Shown in pieces: positions 34,870 through 43,586 of a DNA stretch of 64,000 bases. This DNA comes from Thioalkalicoccus limnaeus. Lineage in GTDB: Bacteria; Pseudomonadota; Gammaproteobacteria; Chromatiales; Chromatiaceae. Made by a program: the position numbers and the translations under genes. The stretch is taken from positions 9,066 through 73,065 of the forward strand of contig NZ_JBDKXB010000017.1 in assembly GCF_041197575.1 (NCBI RefSeq), read 5' to 3'. Each line of letters begins with the position of its first letter. The stretch's first letter is position 1. The notes beneath the pieces were generated by a model that worked only from the letters and a program-made list of their open reading frames with translations, had not been told where the DNA came from and did no database searches.

Positions 34870-35850
34870 ATGGAAGACGAAACGACGCTGGCCGAGGCTG
34901 CGACCACCGGGTCTGATCTGGAGTCCCCGATGCCGATCGGTGCAGCTGAAACTGGGCCAGCCGATGCGCGCGAAGGCCTTCAGGATCCGGAAACGGGCAC
35001 GCCGGTGGGCGAGGATTCGGCCACCGTCATGCACGAAACGAGCGCCGATCCCCCAGCCGCCGATAGCCTGGACCTGGTGCCGGGCGAAGGGCCGGAGGCG
35101 ATCGCGCCAGGCATGGATCCTGCTTCTACCGATCCATCGGGGTTGCTCACGCTGCCGGAACAGGCCCATGCCCTGCTGCAGACCGGCGGGCCCGTGATGT
35201 ACATCCTGGTGGTCTTGTCGGTGCTGGCCTTGACGATCCTGTTCGTCAAGCTTTGGCAGTACCTGCGGGTCGCCCCTGGCGCCCGGCGGCCGGTGCGCGA
35301 GGCCCTCGACGCATGGCAGGCCGGCCGGCACCAGGAGGCGATCGCGTGCCTGAACGGCCGGCGCCGCAATCCAATCGTTGCGATCGTGCACACGGCGATG
35401 ATCGGGCATCGTCAGGGCGCGGAACCGGCGTTATTGCGCGAGGAGATCGAGCGCCAAGCCGGGCAAGTGCTCGGCCATCTGCGCGGCCACCTGCGCGGAC
35501 TCGAGTTGATCGCCGCCTTGAGCCCATTGCTCGGGTTATTGGGGACTGTCATTGGCATGATCGCCGCGTTCCAGGCCCTCGAGATGGCCGGCCATCAGGT
35601 CGATCCGGCGGTCCTGTCCGGTGGCATTTGGGTGGCCCTGTTGACCACTGCGGCCGGTTTGTCGGTCGCGATCCCGGCCGTGGCGGCCCTCAATGGGCTC
35701 GAGCGGCTGGTCGACGGCGTGGCGCGCCACATCGAGGATGCGGTCACACGTGTCTTCACCGCCGATTTGACCCTCTCGGAAGCGCGATCAGGCCACGCGC
35801 CGATCCGTCAGGAGCCGGCCCGGCGCCGGGAAGCGGCGCATGCGACTTGA
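34870..35850 (+). CDS. exbB: MotA/TolQ/ExbB proton channel with acidic N-terminal extension
   Basis: The 326-residue protein has an unusual acidic, Ala/Pro/Glu-rich N-terminal region of about 100 residues, then three membrane helices: TM1 around 108-130 (PVMYILVVLSVLALTILFVK), TM2 with ALSPLLGLLGTVIGMIAAFQ, and TM3 with GGIWVALLTTAAGLSVAIPA. The last two hold the ExbB/TolQ channel signature with the conserved threonines. It forms the pentamer of the ExbB-ExbD motor that powers TonB. It overlaps the first exbD gene by 11 bases. Start at ATG 34870 assumed; an internal start after the extension cannot be excluded. Confidence 0.93.
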   Translation: MEDETTLAEAATTGSDLESPMPIGAAETGPADAREGLQDPETGTPVGEDSATVMHETSADPPAADSLDLVPGEGPEAIAPGMDPASTDPSGLLTLPEQAHALLQTGGPVMYILVVLSVLALTILFVKLWQYLRVAPGARRPVREALDAWQAGRHQEAIACLNGRRRNPIVAIVHTAMIGHRQGAEPALLREEIERQAGQVLGHLRGHLRGLELIAALSPLLGLLGTVIGMIAAFQALEMAGHQVDPAVLSGGIWVALLTTAAGLSVAIPAVAALNGLERLVDGVARHIEDAVTRVFTADLTLSEARSGHAPIRQEPARRREAAHAT

Positions 35851-36262
35851 TTACGCGCGGCCGCGGCGGCGCTTGATCAGCCTGACACCGCTGATCGACG
35901 TCGTCTTCATCCTGCTCGTGTTCTTCATGTTGGCCTCGAATCTGGTCGAATGGCGGTCGATTGCGTTGAGCGCGCCGGCTACGTCGACCGGCCGCGCGGA
36001 GGGCGATGCCTGGCTGTTGCGTGTCCATCCCGAACGGCTCGAGGTCAATGGCCGCGAGCTGCCCATGTCGGAGTTGGCCGAGACCGCGACCGAGCGGTTG
36101 CGCGAGCATCCCGACCAGCCATTGCTGGTTCAGCCGGCCTCGATGGCGAGCCTGCAACGGGTCGTCGATGTCGTCGACCGGCTGCATGGCGCCGGCGCGC
36201 GCGACATTCGATTGTTGCGCCTGCCTGCCGCGTCCCAGCGTTCGGGCGAGGAAGCCCGATGA
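35840..36262 (+). CDS. exbD: ExbD/TolR-family protein, first copy
   Basis: The 140-residue protein has a short basic N-terminus (RLDYARPRRRLI), one membrane helix with the essential aspartate in SLTPLIDVVFILLVFFMLAS, and a periplasmic domain of about 90 residues. It inserts in the ExbB pentamer as the proton-translocating axle. The start overlaps exbB by 11 bases and the stop overlaps the second exbD by four (ATGA). Confidence 0.95.
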   Translation: MRLDYARPRRRLISLTPLIDVVFILLVFFMLASNLVEWRSIALSAPATSTGRAEGDAWLLRVHPERLEVNGRELPMSELAETATERLREHPDQPLLVQPASMASLQRVVDVVDRLHGAGARDIRLLRLPAASQRSGEEAR

Positions 36263-36663
36263 AGCTGCTCCACGAACGGCCGCCGCGCGATAACGACGAG
36301 CATTTGATCCCGCTGATCAATGTCGTGCTCCTGTTGCTGATCTTCTTCATGCTGGTTGGTCGGGTCACGCCGCCGGATGAATTGGGGGTTGCGCCGCCGG
36401 TGTCGGAAAGCCGGTTGGTCGCGCGGCCGACGGCGCTGCTGATCCTGGTCGATGTCCAAGGCCGGTTGATCGTCGATGGCGTATCGGTGCGGCCCGAGCG
36501 GTTGGCCGCCGAGGTCGCCGAGCGGCTAGCCGAGCGGCCGCGCGCGGTCCAGGTCAAGGCCGACGCGGAGCTCGAGGCGGCGCGCTTGGTGGAAATCCTG
36601 GAGCGGCTGCGCGCGGGAGGCGTCGAGTCGCTCGACCTCTTGACAACGGTACGAGACGCATGA
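36259..36663 (+). CDS. exbD: ExbD/TolR-family protein, second copy
   Basis: The 134-residue protein has the same plan as its neighbour but is clearly diverged: LIPLINVVLLLLIFFMLVGR shows an asparagine where ExbD normally has the essential aspartate (LIN instead of LID). Start ATG 36259 overlaps the previous stop. In heterodimeric ExbD pairs, one subunit commonly lacks the charged residue, so this may be the non-conducting partner. It overlaps the tonB start by four bases. Confidence 0.93.
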   Translation: MKLLHERPPRDNDEHLIPLINVVLLLLIFFMLVGRVTPPDELGVAPPVSESRLVARPTALLILVDVQGRLIVDGVSVRPERLAAEVAERLAERPRAVQVKADAELEAARLVEILERLRAGGVESLDLLTTVRDA

Positions 36664-37457
36664 GCGAATCGAGGTTCTATCCGTGGCTTCCGGCCCTGGC
36701 CCTGGCCCTGATGGCGCATCTGGCGCTGGCCAAGATGCTCGACGCGCCGGCGCCAAAACCGGTCGAGGAAACCGGACTGCGTATTGTCCTCGGAGGCGGG
36801 GACAGCGGCGGCGTCGGCGAGAACGCGATCGTCGAACAAGCCCCTCCGGATGAGGAGCCAGAACAGGAGACCGAAGAGCTGGAGCCGGAACCCGAACCAG
36901 AGCCGGAACCCGAGCCGGAACCCGAACCCGAGCCGGAACCCGAACCCGAGCCCGAGCCGGAACCCGAGCCCGAGCCGGAACCCGAGCCCGTTGTTACGCC
37001 GCCGAAGCCGACGCCGCGGGTCGACCCGCCGAAACCCAAGCCGCCGGTCGCACAGAAGCCGCCGCCGCGGCCCCCGGTGACCCAACCCAGGGAGCAAGCC
37101 GGTGCGCCTGGTCTGGGTGGCGGGCGCTCCGCCGGTGCCGGGCCGACGCAACCGGATCCGGGCAGCCCGCAGATCAGCAGCTATTACGCCGAACTCGCGG
37201 CCTGGCTCGAACGCTACAAGCGTTATCCACCGCGGGCGCGGCAGCTCCGGCAGGAAGGCGTCGTCACGATGCGCTTCGTCCTCGATCGGTCGGGGCAACT
37301 GGTGTCTTATCGGATCGAGAACAGCTCGGGCCACCAATTCCTCGACGACGCGGCGACCGACTTGCTGCGCCGCGCCGCCCCGATGCCGCGGATCCCGCCC
37401 GACATGGACCTCGCGCGGATCGAGATCGTCGTGCCCATTGCTTATCAGCTGCGTTGA
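36660..37457 (+). CDS. tonB: TonB protein with long Glu-Pro spacer
   Basis: The 265-residue protein begins with a membrane anchor (PALALALMAHLALAKMLD), then an acidic segment, a run of 18 uninterrupted Glu-Pro dipeptides encoded by 36882-36989, a Lys-Pro stretch (PPKPKPPVAQKPPPRPP), and a C-terminal TonB domain (YYAELAAWLERYKRYPPRAR, GVVTMRFVLDRSGQLVSYRI, MPRIPPDMDL). The Pro-rich rod spans the periplasm to reach outer membrane receptors. It closes the exbB-exbD-exbD-tonB operon. Confidence 0.95.
   Translation: MSESRFYPWLPALALALMAHLALAKMLDAPAPKPVEETGLRIVLGGGDSGGVGENAIVEQAPPDEEPEQETEELEPEPEPEPEPEPEPEPEPEPEPEPEPEPEPEPEPEPVVTPPKPTPRVDPPKPKPPVAQKPPPRPPVTQPREQAGAPGLGGGRSAGAGPTQPDPGSPQISSYYAELAAWLERYKRYPPRARQLRQEGVVTMRFVLDRSGQLVSYRIENSSGHQFLDDAATDLLRRAAPMPRIPPDMDLARIEIVVPIAYQLR
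36882..36989 (+). repeat. Glu-Pro codon repeat inside tonB
   Basis: Eighteen consecutive GAR-CCN pairs make a low-complexity 6-bp-periodic tract of 108 bp. Such tracts change length by slippage. Confidence 0.9.
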
Positions 37458-37647
37458 GTCGGGCATTCGACCTTGGATCATCGATTCCGCCGGATCGATC
37501 AGGGCAGTCCGTCGTGGCGTGCGTGCCAGGAGCCTCAGTCATGGCCTTGCTGGCGAGCCTTCGCGAGAACGCCGTTGTCCGTTGAGCGCGCCGAGTCTAG
37601 CCGGGCGCGGCGACGCACCCCGGACCAACCGCGAGCGCCTGCCGGAT

Positions 37648-37800
37648 GAAACCCTAAAGGACCTGATCGAGCATTTCTCGACCCAAACGCTGTCGGTCGC
37701 CAACGTGCCCGAGGACGAACTCCCCAACGCCTACGAATTCCTGATCAAGAAGTTCGCCGACGACTCGGGTCGCACGGGGCCGAGTTCTACACCAACCCAC
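37648..37800 (+). pseudogene. Type I restriction methylase (HsdM) fragment
   Basis: The translation from about 37651 reads LKDLIEHFSTQTLSVANVPE then DELPNAYEFLIKKFADDSGR, matching the HsdM N-terminal region (LGQAYEYLIK.FADDSGHTAAEFYTN). A frameshift at about 37776 moves the next motif, GAEFYTNP, into another frame. Flanks have no further HsdM sequence. It is a scrap of a modification gene between tonB and the DUF3541 gene. Confidence 0.7.
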
Positions 37801-37815
37801 ACGGGGGTGCTGCCT

Positions 37816-38925
37816 ATGCGTCATGCGTACCCACGCGGATGGCTGGTGGCCTGGCTGGCGATCATCTGGCTGGTAGGCTGGACCGCGCTCGGTCTCGCGG
37901 CGGCAGCCCAGGATGAGATCGCCGAGGCGATCCAGGCCCGCTATGAGGCCGAGCTCTTCAGGTTGCCGGTGGGTAATCAGCGTCACTACGCCCAGCGGCT
38001 CTACCGCATGACCGGCGACGTGCGCTACGTGCCGCTGACCGAGAGCCATGCCGAACGGCTGATAAGGCGCCTCGACGAGGCGCTCGACGGGTTGTCCGAG
38101 CAAGACGATTATGGCTTGCGGCGCAGCCAGGCCCTGCTCGATATCTATCCGACGCGCACCGCCAAGCAGCGTGCCCGGCGCCAGATGTTCGCCGACTGGG
38201 GCGAGATGATCTTCGCACGCCGCCTGCTGTTCTCGCTGGTGCAACTCGACTACTACGGGTTGCTCGACACTCCGCGGCTGGCCGGTCACGAACAGGCTCT
38301 CGCGTACCTGGGACAGGTCGATTTCGCGTCGTTCCTGACCGACCCCTCCGTACTTTCAGTGTACGCCGCCCAGGTGGCCAACATCGCCCACTACCTTCAT
38401 CAACTGGACATCGTCGATCTGCGCGATGAGGTGGTCACGGCCTTTCGCGAGCACTATGCACCGGCCCGGGTCGCTGCGCTGGACGTCGCCGACTACCGCA
38501 ACCGCCTTTACGGCATGACCCACTTCGTGATCGCCGACAGCCGCTACTATCAGCGCGAGGTCAGCGCCACCGACCACGCCTGGATCCTCGACGCCTTCGC
38601 CGCCGAGTTGCCGCGCATCCTGCGCGACGCCACCGCGGACATCATGGCCGAGGTCGGGATCAGTTTCCTGCTGGCCGGCGAGGCGGATCACCCGGCCGTG
38701 GCGCGACTGCGCGAGGCGATCGTCGCAGCCTACGACCCTCGGACGAGGATGATTCCCGCCACCGACGGCTCGACCGATCTTGCCCGAGGTCAGCATCGCA
38801 ATGTGTTGGCGATCATGCTGCTGCGCTGGCCAACGCAGCTGAAACCGGGCCCCGATCTGCGCGAAGCCCTAAGCGAGACGCCGCCGGCCGGCCGCTCGCC
38901 GTCAGATTTAGAATTCTTCAAATAG
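37816..38925 (+). CDS. DUF3541-type periplasmic protein of unknown function
   Basis: The 369-residue protein starts at ATG 37816 with a signal peptide (LVAWLAIIWLVGWTALGLAA) followed by AQDEIAEAIQ. The mature part is helical, with Tyr/Arg/Asp-rich stretches (NQRHYAQRLYRMTGDVRYVP, ALDVADYRNRLYGMTHFVIA, GQHRNVLAIMLLRWP). The pattern agrees with the DUF3541 family, for which I know no assigned activity. A longer frame upstream runs through the HsdM scrap and is not the true start. About 358 bp separate it from tonB, so it need not share that operon. Confidence 0.75.
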   Translation: MRHAYPRGWLVAWLAIIWLVGWTALGLAAAAQDEIAEAIQARYEAELFRLPVGNQRHYAQRLYRMTGDVRYVPLTESHAERLIRRLDEALDGLSEQDDYGLRRSQALLDIYPTRTAKQRARRQMFADWGEMIFARRLLFSLVQLDYYGLLDTPRLAGHEQALAYLGQVDFASFLTDPSVLSVYAAQVANIAHYLHQLDIVDLRDEVVTAFREHYAPARVAALDVADYRNRLYGMTHFVIADSRYYQREVSATDHAWILDAFAAELPRILRDATADIMAEVGISFLLAGEADHPAVARLREAIVAAYDPRTRMIPATDGSTDLARGQHRNVLAIMLLRWPTQLKPGPDLREALSETPPAGRSPSDLEFFK

Positions 38926-39163
38926 ATAGAAAGAATGAATGGATCGTTGACGCAGCCTCGCCGGACCAACAGAATCCCGCGCCTACCGAGCCCGGCGATC
39001 GCCTGATCGAGTCATCTCATCGGGGCACTGTGTCCCCTGTCCGCCGCGACCTCCCGGGTACCGTAGGTCCGGCTCTCATGTGCCGTTTTTTCGATGTCGA
39101 TCGCTGGTGTTGGCTGCGGTACGCGTCGGACGATCAAAAACAACCGCCTTCAAAGGTATCCTT
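38926..39163. other. Intergenic region before DUF485 gene
   Basis: About 240 bp that should contain the promoter of the DUF485-actP operon. No consensus promoter stood out. Confidence 0.4.
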
Positions 39164-39472
39164 ATGAAGCAACACACGGTCGATGCCATTACGGCGCATC
39201 CGCGTTACCAGGAGCTGATCCGCGCGCGCAAGCGCTTCGCTTGGTCCCTGACTGCGGCCATCCTGTCGATCTATTACGGGTTCATCTTCGTCGTTGCCTT
39301 CTGGCCGGATTGGCTGGCCGTTCCGGTAGCCGAGGGCTGGACCATGACCGTCGGCATCCCGGTCGGCATCCTGGTCATCTCGAGTGCCTTCATCCTCACA
39401 GGCGTGTACGTGGCCCGTGCGAACGGCCAGTTCGATCGTCTGACCAAAGAGATCCAGGAGGATTTCGAATGA
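39164..39472 (+). CDS. yjcH: DUF485 membrane protein, companion of ActP (YjcH-like)
   Basis: The 102-residue protein has two membrane helices (LTAAILSIYYGFIFVVAFWP and VGIPVGILVISSAFILTGVY) and the usual DUF485 N-terminus (HPRYQELIRARKRFAW). In E. coli the homologous yjcH precedes actP in the acs operon. Its stop overlaps the actP start as ATGA, so the two are coupled. The role of the family is to assist the symporter. Confidence 0.93.
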   Translation: MKQHTVDAITAHPRYQELIRARKRFAWSLTAAILSIYYGFIFVVAFWPDWLAVPVAEGWTMTVGIPVGILVISSAFILTGVYVARANGQFDRLTKEIQEDFE

Positions 39473-41202
39473 CACGTCTCGCAGTGTGGGGTGTACTGGC
39501 CATTCTCCTGGTCCCATTCGGACTGGCCGCTGCGCCCGCCTTGAGTGGCACGGTCGTTCAGAGCGGCGTGAACACGACGGCCATCATGATGTTCATGGTC
39601 TTCGTCACGGCGACCCTGGGCATCACCTACTGGGCGTCGAAGAGGACGCGTACGGCAAGTGACTTCTACACCGCCGGTGGCGGGATTTCCGGCAGAAAGA
39701 ACGGCCTGGCCATCGCCGGCGACTACATGTCCGCGGCTTCGTTTCTGGGTATCTCCGGCCTGGTGTTCGCATCCGGTTACGATGGCCTGATCTACTCCAT
39801 CGGCTTCCTGGTCGGTTGGCCCGTGATCATGTTCTTGATCGCCGAACAGATCCGCAATCTCGGGAAATACACCTTCTCCGACGTGACCTCGTACCGCTTC
39901 GGTCAGACCCAGATTCGCACCATGGCGGCCATCTCGTCGTTGGTCGTGGTTGCGTTCTACCTGATCGCCCAGATGGTCGGTGCGGGCAAGCTGATTCAGT
40001 TGCTGTTCGGGCTGGACTACTGGATGGCGGTCGTTTCCGTCGGAGTGCTGATGATGACCTACGTCATCTTCGGCGGGATGACGGCCACGACTTGGGTGCA
40101 GATCATCAAGGCCGTCTTGCTGCTCTCGGGCGCGACCTTCATGGCCGTGGCCGCGCTTGCTGCCTTCAACTTCTCCCCCGAGGAGATGTTCAGGCAGGCC
40201 GTAGAGGTGAGCCCCAAGGGCGACGCCATCATGGGCCCCGGCTCGCTGCTGAACGATCCGATCAACGCCATCTCGCTGGGTCTGGCCCTGATGTTCGGTA
40301 CCGCCGGTCTGCCGCACATCCTGATGCGGTTCTTCACCGTGCCGAATGCCAAGGAGGCGCGCAAGTCGGTCTTCTACGCGACCGGCTTCATCGGTTATTT
40401 CTACATCTTGACCTTCATCATCGGCTTCGCCGCGATCGTGCTGCTGGCGCAGAATCCGCAATTCTTCAAGCCCGAAGCGCTGGCTGCGGATGGCACCGTG
40501 CTTAAGGATCAGTTGATCAGTGGCCTGGCGGGCGGCACCAACATGGTGGCCATCAACCTGGCCGAGGCGGTCGGCGGAAACCTGTTCCTCGGCTTCATTT
40601 CGGCCGTCGCCTTTGCGACCATCCTCGCCGTGGTCGCCGGTCTGACGCTGGCCGGCGCCTCTGCGATCTCGCACGACCTGTACGCCAACGTGATCGCGCG
40701 CGGTCACAGCAACGAGGCGACCGAGATCCGCGTGTCGCGGATCGCGACCCTCGTGCTCGGTTTGGTCGCCATCGGTCTGGGTATCGCGTTCGAATCCCAG
40801 AACGTCGCCTTCATGGTCGGTCTGGCCTTCGCGATCGCCGCGAGTGCGAACTTCCCCGTGCTGGTGGCCTCGATCTTCTGGGGCAAGATGACGACGCGCG
40901 GTGCGATGATCGGTGGTTTCGCCGGACTCGTAAGCGCGGTCGGCCTGACGATCCTCTCCAAAGCCGTGTGGGGTGACGTGCTTGGCTTCACGGCGATCAA
41001 CGAGGAGGGCGTTGCGGTTCCGGTCGGGCTGATCCCGCTCGACAACCCGGCGATCATCTCGATCCCGATTGCCTTCTTCTGCATCTGGTTCTTCTCGGTC
41101 TTCGATAAGTCCGAGCGAGCCAAGACCGATCGGGCCGCCTATTTCGCCCAGCGCATCCGTTGCGAAACCGGTATCGGTGCGGAGGGTGCGGCCAACCACT
41201 GA
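39469..41202 (+). CDS. actP: Acetate/cation symporter ActP-type (SSS family)
   Basis: The 577-residue protein is a solute:sodium symporter with a signal-like N-terminus and about 13-14 membrane helices. Diagnostic stretches are TRTASDFYTAGGGISGRKNG, GDYMSAASFLGISGLVFASG, GTAGLPHILMRFFTVPNAKE and AFAIAASANFPVLVASIFWG. It imports acetate or a similar short monocarboxylate with a cation. No acs gene is adjacent, unlike in E. coli. Start ATG 39469 overlaps the upstream gene by four bases. Confidence 0.95.
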   Translation: MTRLAVWGVLAILLVPFGLAAAPALSGTVVQSGVNTTAIMMFMVFVTATLGITYWASKRTRTASDFYTAGGGISGRKNGLAIAGDYMSAASFLGISGLVFASGYDGLIYSIGFLVGWPVIMFLIAEQIRNLGKYTFSDVTSYRFGQTQIRTMAAISSLVVVAFYLIAQMVGAGKLIQLLFGLDYWMAVVSVGVLMMTYVIFGGMTATTWVQIIKAVLLLSGATFMAVAALAAFNFSPEEMFRQAVEVSPKGDAIMGPGSLLNDPINAISLGLALMFGTAGLPHILMRFFTVPNAKEARKSVFYATGFIGYFYILTFIIGFAAIVLLAQNPQFFKPEALAADGTVLKDQLISGLAGGTNMVAINLAEAVGGNLFLGFISAVAFATILAVVAGLTLAGASAISHDLYANVIARGHSNEATEIRVSRIATLVLGLVAIGLGIAFESQNVAFMVGLAFAIAASANFPVLVASIFWGKMTTRGAMIGGFAGLVSAVGLTILSKAVWGDVLGFTAINEEGVAVPVGLIPLDNPAIISIPIAFFCIWFFSVFDKSERAKTDRAAYFAQRIRCETGIGAEGAANH

Positions 41203-41217
41203 GGCCTGACGCGATCC

Positions 41218-41240
41218 CGCCCCCCGCTCCGCGGGGGGCG
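41218..41240 (+). terminator. Terminator-like GC hairpin after actP
   Basis: CGCCCCCCGC and GCGGGGGGCG (10-bp perfect arms) flank TCC, starting 16 bases after the actP stop. No T-run follows. Confidence 0.55.
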
Positions 41241-41547
41241 TCGCACCCGAACCCTTCGCGGCGACCCGCCCCGGGCATCGCCCTGCGATACCCTGGACCT
41301 CTCCTCGGAAACCTTCAGTAGCTCATGACGCCTGCACTTCGGTGCCACACAGGCCCCGTGGTGCTGTGCGCCAGGCGCTTCGATCCTGCGACGTCCGAAA
41401 TCTTCGATGCACCGTGTCGATAGCGCCTTGTGACGCCATCGTCGTGCGGCTGGTTGGCGCCTGCTCGGATCGTAGCGGGGGTTGCCGCAGGACACGGCGA
41501 TGATGGTGGCCGTCGCATCGAGGAAGCGGGACCGACCTCCTCGGACA
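41241..41547. other. Convergent intergenic stretch
   Basis: About 300 bp between the convergent actP and metal permease genes. No gene or further repeat seen. Confidence 0.4.
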
Positions 41548-42660
41548 TCAGTGATCGCCCAACAGCTTTTCCGCCAGGGAACGGCCGCCCGATGTGAGGC
41601 GTAGTCGTCCATCTTCCAGCGTGATGGAATCCCGCTCGATGGCCTGGTTGATGACGCTTTCGGCAAAGGACAGGTCCCAGGAGAAATGATCCTGCAGGTG
41701 ATCCGCGTGGCACTCCCATTCTGCCTCGGGCAACCGCTCGTGCTGGAGCAGATGAATGAGTAGCGCCCTTCTGGCAAAGGACCAGCGCTGTTTCCGCCTC
41801 GATCGTTGCTGCGCGACGTACCCGTGAACCGGGGCGAACAGAAACGCGGCGGTGAAGCAGACGCCCACCATGGTTGCCATGCTGCCGGCAATGGACGCAT
41901 CCAGCCAGTGCGCAAGCCAGTAGCCGGAAATGGCGCAGGCGACGCCCAGCGCGACGCTCAACACGAGCGTTGTACCAAGCCGGTCGGTGAGCAGTCGCGC
42001 CGCGGCGGGTGGGCCAACGATAAGGGCTACCACCAGAATGGCGCCGACCGCATCGAAGGCCGCCACCGCCGTGAGCGAGACCAATCCCATCAACAGGTAG
42101 TGAAGAGCGACGGGGGCGAACCCAAGGGTCGATGCGAGCGCGGCATCGAAGGTAGCCAGCTTCAGCTCCTTGTAGAAGAGCAGGATGAAAACCAGGTTCA
42201 TCAATCCAATCGCGCCCATCGCGTACAGGCCCTGGGGGCCGAGATCGACCCCGGCAATCTCGAGTCGGTTGAAGGGTGCGAACGCGAGCTCGCCCAGCAA
42301 GACGGCGTCCAGATCGAGGTGGATATCCCCGGCATACCGCGCAATCAAGATGACGCCGATGCTGAAAAGAGCGGGGAAAACGAGTCCGATGGCCGTGTCT
42401 TCCCTCACGAGGCCGGAGCGAGTAAGCACTTCCACGAGCACGACGGTGATGAGTCCCATCAGGGCCGCTCCCACGATCAGGAGCGGCGAGTTCAGGTTCC
42501 CGACGATCAAGAAGGCGATCACGATGCCTGGCAAGATGGCGTGACTGATGGCATCGCTCATCATGGCCATACCGCGGAGCACCAGATAAACGCCGGGTAG
42601 CGCGCAGGCGGCCGCCACCACGATGGCCACCAGTTGTATCTCGATTTGCGTGATGGTCAA
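41548..42660 (-). CDS. Metal ABC transporter permease with C-terminal winged-helix-like extension
   Basis: The first 280 residues are a ZnuB/MntB-type permease with eight or nine helices and the coupling region GMAMMSDAISHAILPGIVIA. After residue 290 a soluble tail of about 80 residues (RRALLIHLLQHERLPEAEWE, VINQAIERDSITLEDGRLRL, SGGRSLAEKLLGDH) looks like a DtxR/winged-helix fold, known in some manganese/zinc ABC permeases such as MntD/TroD-like proteins. With 370 residues it is longer than the usual 280. It overlaps the other permease gene by four bases and is the last gene of the operon. Confidence 0.9.
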   Translation of the reverse strand: MTITQIEIQLVAIVVAAACALPGVYLVLRGMAMMSDAISHAILPGIVIAFLIVGNLNSPLLIVGAALMGLITVVLVEVLTRSGLVREDTAIGLVFPALFSIGVILIARYAGDIHLDLDAVLLGELAFAPFNRLEIAGVDLGPQGLYAMGAIGLMNLVFILLFYKELKLATFDAALASTLGFAPVALHYLLMGLVSLTAVAAFDAVGAILVVALIVGPPAAARLLTDRLGTTLVLSVALGVACAISGYWLAHWLDASIAGSMATMVGVCFTAAFLFAPVHGYVAQQRSRRKQRWSFARRALLIHLLQHERLPEAEWECHADHLQDHFSWDLSFAESVINQAIERDSITLEDGRLRLTSGGRSLAEKLLGDH

Positions 42661-43586
42661 CGGGGCGGCTCCCCGTCCATCATGTCCGCCTTTGCGTCGG
42701 TCAGCTCGCCGGCAACTCTACGGCGCCAGACGATGCCACGTGCCGGCGCAAACAGCAGCGAGAAGGCGACGATCAGGCTGACGGCCATGACGATCGTCGG
42801 CCCGGTCGGTAGGTTGGCGAAGGCGCTGCTGACAAGCGTGCCCGAAACGCCGGCAAGCACGCCGAACAGCGCGGACAGACCGACCATCGTACTGAGACGA
42901 TTGGTCCACTGCCGGGCCGCTGCCGCCGGGGCGATCAGCATGGCGCTCATCAAGACGACACCGACCGTCTGCAGACCGATCGCAATCGCGACCGCGATCA
43001 GGGTCATCAAGAGCACATCGAGCGCGCGCATCGGAAGACCCAGGGTTCTGCCGAAGGCGGGGTCGAAGGACAGCAGCTTGAACTCCTTCCAGAAGAGCCC
43101 GATCCCCGCCAGCGCGATCGAACCGAGGAAGGCCATCGTCCACACATCCTCGGTGACCAGTGTGGCAGCCTGCCCGAACAGAAAGGTGTCGAGTCCGGCC
43201 TGTCGGGCGCCGGCTGTCTGTTGAAGATAGGTCAACAAAAGAAGCCCGATGCCGAAGAATACCGTTAGAACGAGGCCGAGTGCGGTGTCGTATTTCACGC
43301 GTCGGTTCTGCGTCACGGCCATGACGCAGATCGTGGCGAGCCATCCGGCAGCCAAAGCCCCGAGCAGGAGCACGAGCGTCACACGGCTGCCCGTGATCAG
43401 AAAGGCGAGCGCGATTCCCGGAAGCGCCGCGTGTGAAATGGCATCGCCGATGAGGCTTTGCCCGCGTAAGACGGCATAGGTACCCAAGGCGCCACTCACG
43501 AGTCCAAGCACGGTGGAACCCAAGGCGACGGTGCGCAGGGTGTAATCAGCGAAAAGGGGTTGTACGAGATTGGACAAGACCTCCAT
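42657..43586 (-). CDS. Metal ABC transporter permease
   Basis: The 309-residue protein is the second ZnuB/MntB-type permease of the operon, with GQSLIGDAISHAALPGIALA as the coupling region and ASTMVGLSALFGV-like helices. It lacks the soluble extension of its partner and ends in a polar tail (AKADMMDGEPPR). Start ATG 43586 overlaps the ATPase stop by one base (TGATG). It forms a heterodimeric channel with the downstream permease. Confidence 0.93.
   Translation of the reverse strand: MEVLSNLVQPLFADYTLRTVALGSTVLGLVSGALGTYAVLRGQSLIGDAISHAALPGIALAFLITGSRVTLVLLLGALAAGWLATICVMAVTQNRRVKYDTALGLVLTVFFGIGLLLLTYLQQTAGARQAGLDTFLFGQAATLVTEDVWTMAFLGSIALAGIGLFWKEFKLLSFDPAFGRTLGLPMRALDVLLMTLIAVAIAIGLQTVGVVLMSAMLIAPAAAARQWTNRLSTMVGLSALFGVLAGVSGTLVSSAFANLPTGPTIVMAVSLIVAFSLLFAPARGIVWRRRVAGELTDAKADMMDGEPPR

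Noticed and set aside
39274..41199. 641-residue minus-strand frame opposite actP
   Set aside because: Antisense shadow of actP.
41218..41240. Reading the GC hairpin after actP as a regulatory RNA
   Set aside because: A simple 3' end hairpin explains it; no further structure.
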